64,000 nucleotides of DNA from Sipunculus nudus. Its lineage: Eukaryota > Annelida > Sipuncula > Golfingiida > Sipunculidae. This document shows positions 25,449 through 33,433 of this stretch, piece by piece (the stretch's first letter is position 1; each line of letters begins with the position of its first letter). Both the position numbers and the translations under genes were made by a program. Location of the stretch: the NCBI GenBank assembly GCA_026874595.1, contig JAPPUL010000068.1, forward strand, positions 1,129,001-1,193,000, given 5' to 3'. The notes under the pieces are model-generated. The model ran no database searches. It was not told where the DNA came from and saw only the letters and a list, made by a program, of their open reading frames with translations.

Positions 25449-27296
25449 TATGTCTATTATACGAGTTTTAATACCAAGTATTAATTGATTTGATCGGAAT
25501 ACCTTTTTTATCCTTTTATATATGAAACTTTGTTCCTCACCTGTTTTCTCAAGTACAGAAAGTATAGATGAGGGCAGGGCAGGATTTTCTTGTCCATCTA
25601 TAACAAGTCCTCTTTCGGGCAGGTCTATCCAAGCAACCAGGTCATTAAATCTCTCGTCTTTGTTTAAGATATCTATTAAATGTTTAAAAGTCTGCGGAAG
25701 GTATCTTTGCATAGACAAAACCTTATCTGTTGTTGCTGATAGTTTAGCGCTTGAAACGCCAAGCACAAGTTTAGATTGAGTTACAGAGCTTGGCAGTTTT
25801 AGATGAATCTTTTTATAAAACTCTTTACCTTTGTAACTTCTTAAGGTAACTAGTATAGGAATTGTATCACCTGGCTTTATGTTGTTTTTGAGTATTTTTA
25901 TGTCTACTATTTCAGAAATATTCCAACCGTAGTTTATGTCAATATAACTTTTTATAGATTCTATTTCTGTCTCTATAAAAGGATTAAACATTAAAGACTC
26001 AATAGGCAAAGATAAGCGAAAAAGGCCATCAAAGAGATTCTTCTCTGTTATGTTGCCAGACACAAAATCATTTATAATAACATCCTTTACCTCTCCCGTA
26101 TTTACATTACGAGCCTTAATTACAAATTTCAATTTTATACTGGTTTGAGATATCTGGCTATTAACAGCAAATGTAGATTGCATAATAGCAGAGACCAACA
26201 TATTAGGGAAAAAGATATTATCCTTTACGATATTAAAATGGAACTTTGCTTTACGATTTTGCTGGCTAATAAATACATCTACAGGAATAGTTTTAGAAAC
26301 TTTCCCAAGCTCGCCAGCAACAGCACTATTTTTGTCATTGAATATTCTACCAACAATAGATATTGTCGATGAGAGTTTAAATGATATTTCTCGGCTTGGC
26401 ACCACAGTGTGTATATACTCTTTGCTCATAGGCATATCAATAGGCCCTTTGAAAAAAGAAGGATGTCCAAATATAAGGACTTTATTTCCCTTTCTGTAAG
26501 TTACAGTACCAACAGGCACAGCATGCATATCGCCGGTTATAAGAGGTATTCCAACAGCATCACCTGGATTTAATGTTTTACTTATCCTTTTGTCTTTAAG
26601 GTCTTTTTTATTTATAGTGCCACCACTTCCGTAGTTCAAGGGATAAAATCCGTATCTGTGCATTTGGGAACGTAATATAGAAAGTATATTCTCATTTATG
26701 CCGCTGAATAAAATAGGAGTTCTAACGGGGACAAGATCTATTGTTTTATCTTCAAATATAGTGCTGTGTACTTTAGGGTATGTATCTTTATATGCTTTTG
26801 GTATTATTTTTTTGTGTAGAGTTAAGTCAAGAGGAACAAAGCGGGTATTAGTTTTTGGAGGGGTTTTATATGGTCTTTTTAGGACTTTAAGCATTTCATT
26901 TATAGGTCTTATAGCGCCTATGGGTTCTTTTGACCACGGAAATGTATGAGATATTGCCCCTACAAGTTTATTGTTTATATATATGGGGCTTCCGCTCATG
27001 CCTGCTATTATCCCTGTCTTTTCAAGCGATGCCCCTGCAAATTTCCCAAGTATCAAATTCCCTCGTGGTTCAGCCCCTCTAAGTACTCCAAGTATTGTTA
27101 CCCCAAAGCGTTTAGGCTTTGAGCCTGAGAATACCGAAAGTCCATAGCCTCTCATCCCTTTCTTTATATCCTCCAACTTCATAAATTCATCGTCTGTAGC
27201 TGAACTTATATCTCGTACCCCATTTAAGCCAAGCACCGTAAATAAAACTATGATTAAACTCACAAGAGACCTTATTAATATCTTTTTATCCATCAT
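25434..27296 (-). CDS. SpoIVB-type (peptidase S55 domain) secreted protein
   Basis: 620 residues with an N-terminal membrane/signal segment (about 8-26). The S55 region begins with KKGMRGYGLSVFSG and holds GMSGSPIYINNKLVG, with Ser101 the likely nucleophile by analogy to GDSGGP, then AISHTFPW. A second conserved block, VLIFGHPSFFKG near residue 276, provides the probable histidine. In SpoIVB the GH motif precedes GMSGSP, whereas here it follows, as in the large Gram-negative relatives of the family. The remainder is beta-rich and uncharacterised. It is upstream of the propeller gene with a 64-base gap and probably in one transcription unit with it. Confidence 0.85.
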   Translation of the reverse strand: MMDKKILIRSLVSLIIVLFTVLGLNGVRDISSATDDEFMKLEDIKKGMRGYGLSVFSGSKPKRFGVTILGVLRGAEPRGNLILGKFAGASLEKTGIIAGMSGSPIYINNKLVGAISHTFPWSKEPIGAIRPINEMLKVLKRPYKTPPKTNTRFVPLDLTLHKKIIPKAYKDTYPKVHSTIFEDKTIDLVPVRTPILFSGINENILSILRSQMHRYGFYPLNYGSGGTINKKDLKDKRISKTLNPGDAVGIPLITGDMHAVPVGTVTYRKGNKVLIFGHPSFFKGPIDMPMSKEYIHTVVPSREISFKLSSTISIVGRIFNDKNSAVAGELGKVSKTIPVDVFISQQNRKAKFHFNIVKDNIFFPNMLVSAIMQSTFAVNSQISQTSIKLKFVIKARNVNTGEVKDVIINDFVSGNITEKNLFDGLFRLSLPIESLMFNPFIETEIESIKSYIDINYGWNISEIVDIKILKNNIKPGDTIPILVTLRSYKGKEFYKKIHLKLPSSVTQSKLVLGVSSAKLSATTDKVLSMQRYLPQTFKHLIDILNKDERFNDLVAWIDLPERGLVIDGQENPALPSSILSVLEKTGEEQSFIYKRIKKVFRSNQLILGIKTRIIDIEQEE

Positions 27297-27359
27297 TTAA
27301 AATACCTTCTTTAAAGTACAGTTTGTTAACGCTATCTTACTTTTAAATATTTACTGTCA

Positions 27360-28388
27360 TTACTCTTTATAAATATTATGTATAGTTTCAAGGTAATCTA
27401 TCCTCTCTTGCATGTGTTTGGGAAAGTCTATCTTAAAACTCAGTTCAGCCCCAAAACCATTTGGATGCTTAAATTTAAGCCCTGTTGCGCATAATAAAAG
27501 CCCTTCTTTATCAAATTCTCCATTAGCCCTTGAATATAGTTTGTCACCCACTATAGGATGTCCTGCATTTGATAAATGTACTCGGATTTGATGAGTCCTT
27601 CCCGTTATCGGCTTTAACTCAACTAATGTATACATCCTTTTACCATTTCTATAAGTCTTTATACTTTTATATAACGTAAGCGCTTCCCTCCCGCCTCCTT
27701 CTACCCTAAACACCTTCCGTCTTGTCTTATCTCGTTTTATTGCTCCTGCAAACCTCCCTTCTCCAGATAACTCTCCTTTTACTAGACTTTTATATATCTT
27801 TTCTATCTCGCGTTTTGAAAAACTAGCCTTTAATCTTTCTTCTATCTCCTTTGTCTTTGCGATTACCATTAAACCCGATGTGTCTTTGTCAAGCCGATGT
27901 ACTATCCCCGGTCTTTCTTCCTTGCTTAAATCAAAACCCTCTTTTAGCTTATCTGCTAAAAGTTGAACCATTGTGCCGCTATAATTACCTGCTGCAGGAT
28001 GTACTACAAGGCCCATACTCTTATTTATTACTAGTAGATACTCATCTTCATATACTATATAATATCTATTAAAACTAGATTCACCCTCTCCTTCGGTATT
28101 CCTTTCCGCAAGATCATTTAGGTTTAATTCATTCTCAGGAGGAGTAGCATAAAATATTTCTATCTCGTCATCTTGTTGTATACGATAATTCTTCTTGGCT
28201 AATTTTGCATTTACTTTTATTGTGCTCTTTTGAATGTAATTTCTGCTTAACTTCTTTGGTGGCGGTTTTACTGTGGCACTTAATTTCTCTTGTATAAATA
28301 AATCAAGCCGTTTGCCCTTGTCTTTTTCTGCTGCTTTGAATTTATACTCTTTTACTTTCTCAGCATCGTCTATGCTATTTTTCAACAT
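27360..28388 (-). CDS. RluA/RluD-family pseudouridine synthase
   Basis: 342 residues. An N-terminal S4 RNA-binding domain (GKRLDLFI, then SRNYIQKSTIKVN) is followed by the synthase domain with the catalytic Asp motif GIVHRLDKDTSGLMV, YKSLVKG, and the closing GRTHQIRVHL plus GHPIVGDKLYS. It isomerises uridines in 23S rRNA. RluD is the closest named member by length and domain order, but site specificity cannot be read from the sequence. Residues 11-50 are unusually rich in lysine. The S55 gene starts 64 bases downstream. Confidence 0.93.
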   Translation of the reverse strand: MLKNSIDDAEKVKEYKFKAAEKDKGKRLDLFIQEKLSATVKPPPKKLSRNYIQKSTIKVNAKLAKKNYRIQQDDEIEIFYATPPENELNLNDLAERNTEGEGESSFNRYYIVYEDEYLLVINKSMGLVVHPAAGNYSGTMVQLLADKLKEGFDLSKEERPGIVHRLDKDTSGLMVIAKTKEIEERLKASFSKREIEKIYKSLVKGELSGEGRFAGAIKRDKTRRKVFRVEGGGREALTLYKSIKTYRNGKRMYTLVELKPITGRTHQIRVHLSNAGHPIVGDKLYSRANGEFDKEGLLLCATGLKFKHPNGFGAELSFKIDFPKHMQERIDYLETIHNIYKE

Positions 28389-28551
28389 TTTTTAAAAGCT
28401 CTAATAAGTATTAAGGATAATATTATTTATTCCATTTTTCAAGCCAAAGAAAAGACATGAATAAGGTCCAAAGTTTCTTTCTATATATTTTTTTCGTATA
28501 TGTTCGTTTATAAGTGTCTCTATATAAGCATAATTTAAAAGGCCTAGGTTT

Positions 28552-28569
28552 TTTTTTAAAAAAAAAAAG
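28552..28569. other. T9/A11 tract in the gap between divergent skew segments
   Basis: A run of about nine T directly followed by about eleven A lies 31 bases before the lpoB stop. Preceded by ggcctagg, it could act as a U tract or as a rigid A-tract bend. I see no GC stem long enough to call a terminator. The rest of the 211-base gap (28389-28599) shows no gene. Confidence 0.5.
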
Positions 28570-28599
28570 AGTAATGACTTGGAATAAGCTTATATAAAG

Positions 28600-29202
28600 C
28601 TATCGATAATGGGCTTTTATAGTTTTCCTTTGAATCTCAGCTTCCTCGATCCAAATAATTTCTAAAGTTTGCAGGTTAACGAGCTGAATAGTGATGTTAT
28701 AAAAGACGATATCATTCCTGCCCAAACGTTTTCGTATATTAGAAACCCGTCCTCTTAATATAAGCTTAGCACCAACAAGCTTGCCAATCTGCGCAGCTTT
28801 AGAGTTGTCAAACAAATCATCTTGCTGTAACTTAAGTTGTTTTATAGCAGTATCTAAAGCCTCATCATCAACAAACCGAGCAAGTCTTTTTTTAATTAAA
28901 GCAGTACGTATTTTTTCCATGATGATGCGAGTATTGATATGCTCGTCGGTATCGTTTATAAGATTTTTAGCAAGCATACAATGAGGCTTTAGTTCTTGAT
29001 ATTCTGGACTTTTAATAAAGTCAGAATTAGCTATAGAGACTTCCATTTGCTTAGCAACTCTTTTAAGATCACGAGCAGACCAAGTAGAATCAATTACAGT
29101 ATCCTTATCACTGATATCCTCAACAACACGTTGGGTAGAGCATGAAAATAAAGCTAGTATGACAAAAGAGTTTAAGAGATATAATATGAGCGGGTTTTTC
29201 AT
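28600..29202 (-). CDS. LpoB-like penicillin-binding-protein activator lipoprotein
   Basis: 200 residues. The lipoprotein signal ends LFSC at residue 20. The body fits the COG3417 (LpoB) pattern: STWSARDLKRVAKQM, then the DEHINTRIIMEKIRTALI helix region, AAQIGKLVGAKLILRGRV and VFYNITIQLVNLQTLEIIW. LpoB proteins are outer-membrane lipoproteins that activate peptidoglycan synthases. The sense strand favours pyrimidine-ending codons, unlike hemB and its neighbours. It lies 126 bases downstream of the COG3014 gene, a pairing commonly seen in Gram-negatives. Confidence 0.85.
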   Translation of the reverse strand: MKNPLILYLLNSFVILALFSCSTQRVVEDISDKDTVIDSTWSARDLKRVAKQMEVSIANSDFIKSPEYQELKPHCMLAKNLINDTDEHINTRIIMEKIRTALIKKRLARFVDDEALDTAIKQLKLQQDDLFDNSKAAQIGKLVGAKLILRGRVSNIRKRLGRNDIVFYNITIQLVNLQTLEIIWIEEAEIQRKTIKAHYR

Positions 29203-29328
29203 ATCGATTGTTTACTTCCTAATTTAGTAAGCACTATAAATATGCTATAATTAAGGTGTATCTTGATAATATATACTAATATCCTGTTACAAGGAACAAA
29301 AATACAATTTAAATTTAACAAGAAAAAA

Positions 29329-30606
29329 TTATTCTGGGATAGAAATATAAAGGAAGTTTAGTTTGTTTGGTTTTATATTAACATTAATGAGTTGCTCACC
29401 TCCGTTATACTGTATAAGAATAGTTTTGGTGGAAGTGCTAATGTTTTTGGTCCTTATAAACTGAATATTCTTAGGAAGAGTTTTCCATTGTCTAAGATCA
29501 GCTTTATCCATAAATGCACCACTACTAGCCATTAAGAAAGATAAAAATCCAACAACTTTACCCGCACTCCCGCCTATCGCATCGCCTGCTACTTGCCCGC
29601 CTATAGATAAGGCAAGACTTGCAATTACTTTGTTTTTAATGCGGTTAATTCTTTTATCTTCGGTTTTTTTAAAGTGAGTTAGTATAGATTCCTCAAGGTT
29701 GTACAATATATTAGTAGTTCCGAGCAGGAGGTTATTTGAAATGTCATAGACACTGAATTTATCGATAGAGGAATAGGTCTTGGACATTTTAGGATAAGCA
29801 AAACGAAGGAGTATAGATTTTCCGGCTATGTTTATATAAATTGGACCGAAAGTGCTTTCGTATTTGTAAGGAGCAAGCCCGCTATCGATAAGGATAACGA
29901 GTTGAGTTTTGTTTTGTTTTGTGTTTTTTATATAATTTTTAATATAACTTAGATTAGGTTTTTTTTTAATGATTTTGTTATATTCGATTATGGCATCACT
30001 ATAGTTATGTTCCATTTCATAGATCAAAGCAGAGATAAATCGTGCGAAAAGGTTATCAAGATGAGTTTTATTACTAGATTCAACATACTCATTAATTTTG
30101 TTAATAGTGCGATTACGTTCAACTTTAGCTCCATTAAAGTCTCCTTTACCAAGGTAAGCAACAACAAGATAAGGACTAATAGAAATAGTTTCGAAGGTAT
30201 CAGTCATATATTCTTTAGAAAGATCATTAGAAAAGAAAGCGCCTATTTCCTCATTTATGGATATAGTATTTTCAATTAGCAAAAAACGCTTTTCCGCCTG
30301 TTGTAGGTCCAAGATAGCATTTTGGTAGGAACCATTTGCAAGAGCAATTTTACCGCGTTCAAGTAAAGCAAGATAGAAATCTTTACCAAGCTGGTTGTTT
30401 TTTTTACTTTCGTCATAGACAAGTTTAGAGGCCTCAATATACGCGTTATGGAATTGGCGTTTAGAGTAGTACTTTATCATGGAGCCGGTTTTAACGTCGT
30501 AAGGTTTTAATGAGACAGAACATGAGTAATTAATTAAGATAGATATAAGAATTAGTGAGTATATTTTAAAATATTGCATAATAGCAAAAGTACAAACATA
30601 GAACAT
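29329..30606 (-). CDS. COG3014-family lipoprotein with TPR-like repeats
   Basis: Up to 425 residues. A Met at residue 10 (30579) is the likelier start, giving a lipoprotein signal with a Cys in YSC near residue 29. The N-terminal 220 residues are helical with TPR-like pairs (LGKDFYLALLERGKIALANG, then EMEHNYSDAIIEYNKIIKKKP). A Gly/Ala-rich hydrophobic hairpin follows near 325-350, and beta strands close the protein. This is the pattern of COG3014 proteins, which sit next to LpoB genes and have no assigned biochemical function. The gene is A/C-rich on its sense strand. Confidence 0.75.
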   Translation of the reverse strand: MFYVCTFAIMQYFKIYSLILISILINYSCSVSLKPYDVKTGSMIKYYSKRQFHNAYIEASKLVYDESKKNNQLGKDFYLALLERGKIALANGSYQNAILDLQQAEKRFLLIENTISINEEIGAFFSNDLSKEYMTDTFETISISPYLVVAYLGKGDFNGAKVERNRTINKINEYVESSNKTHLDNLFARFISALIYEMEHNYSDAIIEYNKIIKKKPNLSYIKNYIKNTKQNKTQLVILIDSGLAPYKYESTFGPIYINIAGKSILLRFAYPKMSKTYSSIDKFSVYDISNNLLLGTTNILYNLEESILTHFKKTEDKRINRIKNKVIASLALSIGGQVAGDAIGGSAGKVVGFLSFLMASSGAFMDKADLRQWKTLPKNIQFIRTKNISTSTKTILIQYNGGEQLINVNIKPNKLNFLYISIPE

Positions 30607-30780
30607 GAAACAGATACTAGTAAATTAAACTCAAAGATAAGGAAACACAAAACATATTGCAAGTTTAAAAAAGCGAGTATGTGGAGTCGTCAGTATGTAT
30701 AAAGCTCTTATATATAAGAGATTATAGAAGTATGCAAAAAGATAAAAATAAGATTAACGAAGGGAAAAAAAGTAATAAAT

Positions 30781-31782
30781 ATGTATCCGATAAGAAGGCT
30801 TCGGCGGCTGCGTGAGAATAAGGTATTAAGAAGCTTGCTTGAGGAGACACGGATAAGCAAGGAAGATTTAATATATCCAATTTTTGTGAAGGAGGGTTTG
30901 AGGGGAGGACGTGAACAGATAAGCTTGCTGCCGGGGTTATATAGGTATGGGGTTGAGAGTTTAAAATACGAAGCAGAGGAGCTTGTTAAAGGAGGGCTTA
31001 AAGCGTTAATACTTTTTGGCATACCTAAGGAGAAGGATTTGCATGGAGAGGTTGCGTGCCGAGAAGATGGAATAATACAAGAGACCCTAAAAGAACTTCG
31101 CAAAGCATTTGGAAAAGAGCTATTACTGCTAACGGATTTATGCTTTTGTGAATATACATCTCATGGACATTGCGGGATATTGGAAAATGTGGAAGGAGGG
31201 GAGGTGGAGGAAGAGGTTAGAGTAGATAATGACAAGACATTAAAGTTGCTTGGCAAACAAGCCTTAAGCCATGCCCAAGCTGGAGCAGACATAATAGCGC
31301 CATCTGGGATGATGGATGGGATGGTAAAGGAGATAAGAGGGGTGTTGGATGGAGAGGGGCATACAGGGGTAGGTATAATGTCCTATAGTGTAAAGTACGC
31401 ATCAAGTTACTATGGACCATTTAGGGACGCAGCGGGTTCAAGTCCAAGTTATGGTGACAGACGAGGCTATCAGATGAATCCATCGAACGTAATGGAATCC
31501 TATATGGAGGCAGAAGAAGACATAAACGAAGGAGCAGACATACTAATGGTAAAGCCAGCGTTATCGTATTTGGATATAATATACAGGTTGAAGGCAGAGT
31601 ATGCCCTGCCGGTTGCGGCCTATAATGTAAGCGGAGAATATGCGATGATAAAGGCCGGAGGGGCTTTAGGGTATATAGACGAGCGTGAAGTAGCTCTTGA
31701 GAGTTTGTTATCTATGAAGCGAGCGGGAGCAGATATAATATTGACGTATTTTGCAAAGGATTTTATAAGATGGAAGATATAA
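30781..31782 (+). CDS. hemB: Porphobilinogen synthase (delta-aminolevulinic acid dehydratase)
   Basis: 333 residues. It condenses two 5-aminolevulinate molecules in tetrapyrrole synthesis, feeding both heme (see ctaB) and cobalamin (the cbi cluster). The N-terminal RPRRLR-type motif reads RRLRRLREN. The zinc-site segment LCFCEYTSHGHCG has all three cysteines, so it is a Zn-type enzyme. IAPSGMMDGMV, the Schiff-base lysine pair in SYSVKYASSYYGPFR and MVKPALSYLD, and GDRRGYQMNPSN are all present. ATG at 30781. No other heme gene is adjacent. Confidence 0.97.
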   Translation: MYPIRRLRRLRENKVLRSLLEETRISKEDLIYPIFVKEGLRGGREQISLLPGLYRYGVESLKYEAEELVKGGLKALILFGIPKEKDLHGEVACREDGIIQETLKELRKAFGKELLLLTDLCFCEYTSHGHCGILENVEGGEVEEEVRVDNDKTLKLLGKQALSHAQAGADIIAPSGMMDGMVKEIRGVLDGEGHTGVGIMSYSVKYASSYYGPFRDAAGSSPSYGDRRGYQMNPSNVMESYMEAEEDINEGADILMVKPALSYLDIIYRLKAEYALPVAAYNVSGEYAMIKAGGALGYIDEREVALESLLSMKRAGADIILTYFAKDFIRWKI

Positions 31783-31919
31783 CATAAGGTTATTATGAAA
31801 GATTTAAGTACTAAAAATTGTTTAAAAATAAATTGAGTATGTGTTGGTGTAATGTCTTAATATATATTAAGTTAGGGTTGGAATAGAAATAAAGATATAG
31901 AAATAAATATGATAATGGA

Positions 31920-31945
31920 GCATATGGAAGTGGCATATGGAAGGA
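31920..31945. repeat. 13-bp near-duplication covering the dprA start codon
   Basis: gcatatggaagtg is followed at once by gcatatggaagga, so the ATG of dprA has an out-of-frame twin 13 bases upstream. Translation from the first ATG would not continue in the dprA frame. This is another member of the short-duplication class seen across the window. Confidence 0.8.
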
Positions 31946-33289
31946 CAAGGAGTTTCAAAATATTTTAATAAAGGAGTAAAGGGTAGTAGAGATGAAGATA
32001 AGGCATATTACGTAGGTTTAAATCTAATATCGTTTAAAGCGTATTTGAAGAGGAAGTTAATAGATTTTTATGGAAAAGACTTAAGATATTTATTTGAGCA
32101 AGCAGGAGCATCGGAGCTACAAAAGGATTTTCTATTAAATGAAAGGCAGGCAAAACATTTCATATCAGAGCGAGACAAAGCTCTTGAAAAGGGTTTTAAA
32201 GAGATAAAGAAGGGAAAGGAGAGTGGAGTTAAGCTTTATCGTATATACGATAAGAACTATCCTGAGATATTAGAACAGATAGCAGACGCTCCGATAGTAC
32301 TATATTGCAAAGGGGATATTGATTTAAACCGAGCAGGAGTAACGATAGTAGGCAGTCGCACTGCAAGCGAGGAAGGATTACAAAACGCATACAAGTTGGG
32401 CTATGACATGGGAAAGATAGGTTTTAACGTAGTTAGCGGGCTTGCGATAGGAATAGACGCCTCAGCCCACAGGGGGGCATTAGATAGTGGCGGAGAAACG
32501 GTAGCAGTACTTGGCAGTGGAGTAGACGTATTATATCCCAAGCCTAATAAAGGTTTATATGAGGCGATAATAAAGCGAGGAGCAGTTATAAGCGAGTATC
32601 CCTTTGGGACGCCCCCACTGCCTCATCATTTTCCTATAAGGAATAGAATAATGTGTGGTTTATCGCTTGGAATAGTAGTAGTTGAAGCAAGAAGGAAATC
32701 GGGGGTAATGCATACTGCAAAATATGCGCTTGAGTATGGACGAGAAGTGTATGCCTATCCTGGTCCAGCGTTGAGTGAGTATAGCGCAGGTTCAAACTAT
32801 TTAATAAAACAAGGAGCAAAACTGATTGAGGCGTCTGACAATCTGCTTGAAGACTTAAGGTTGGTAATAGATATAGATTCCCTTAGGTTGGATCGAAGAG
32901 ATAGTAAGGAGGCTTTAGAAGAGGAAGAAGCTGATAATGGAGAGGGAGACAAGGGGAAGGAGAATTCTTTTGTACAGAGCGAAGGAGTAGGAGAAGGAGT
33001 AGGAGAAGGAGAAGGAGTAGGAGAAGGAGTATCAACCTTATCAGATGGGATTAGTTTTTCTGCTGATGCTATAGTTGAAAAACTTTATATGAAATATGAG
33101 CTAGGTTCTGATGAACGTAAGATAGTAGAAGTACTTAAAGGAGATCGGAAGGGGTTTGACATAATAGTAGAAGGGAGCAAATTATCTGTTGAACGAGTGA
33201 TGGGAGTGCTTAGGTCTTTAGTATTACGAGATATATGCCTTAAGGAAGGTAATTTATATTCTATAAATAGAAGTAAGCCTAATAGTTAG
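31937..33289 (+). CDS. dprA: DNA-processing protein DprA/Smf
   Basis: 450 residues. It loads RecA on incoming single-stranded DNA in transformation. The Rossmann-like core has YDKNYPEILEQIADAP, VGSRTAS, VSGLAIGIDASAHRGAL, TVAVLGSGVDVLYP, FPIRNRIM and NYLIKQGAKL. A Glu/Gly-rich low-complexity linker (about residues 330-375, encoded by gaaggagtagga-type repeats at about 32983-33030) joins it to a C-terminal winged-helix region. An N-terminal extension of about 80 residues precedes the core, as in many DprA proteins. The order dprA-topA-xer is common in bacteria. Confidence 0.95.
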   Translation: MEGQGVSKYFNKGVKGSRDEDKAYYVGLNLISFKAYLKRKLIDFYGKDLRYLFEQAGASELQKDFLLNERQAKHFISERDKALEKGFKEIKKGKESGVKLYRIYDKNYPEILEQIADAPIVLYCKGDIDLNRAGVTIVGSRTASEEGLQNAYKLGYDMGKIGFNVVSGLAIGIDASAHRGALDSGGETVAVLGSGVDVLYPKPNKGLYEAIIKRGAVISEYPFGTPPLPHHFPIRNRIMCGLSLGIVVVEARRKSGVMHTAKYALEYGREVYAYPGPALSEYSAGSNYLIKQGAKLIEASDNLLEDLRLVIDIDSLRLDRRDSKEALEEEEADNGEGDKGKENSFVQSEGVGEGVGEGEGVGEGVSTLSDGISFSADAIVEKLYMKYELGSDERKIVEVLKGDRKGFDIIVEGSKLSVERVMGVLRSLVLRDICLKEGNLYSINRSKPNS

Positions 33290-33433
33290 CTTAGTAAAAA
33301 AATAGTACTAATTAAATTAAAAGACTTATAAATATTATTAAGAACTTGGTGAAAGTTATTATATTACAAACAGAAAAAATAGATATTAATAGGGAAGGAT
33401 ATACTAAAGAAGGAATTGGGGTAAAAAAGAGCA

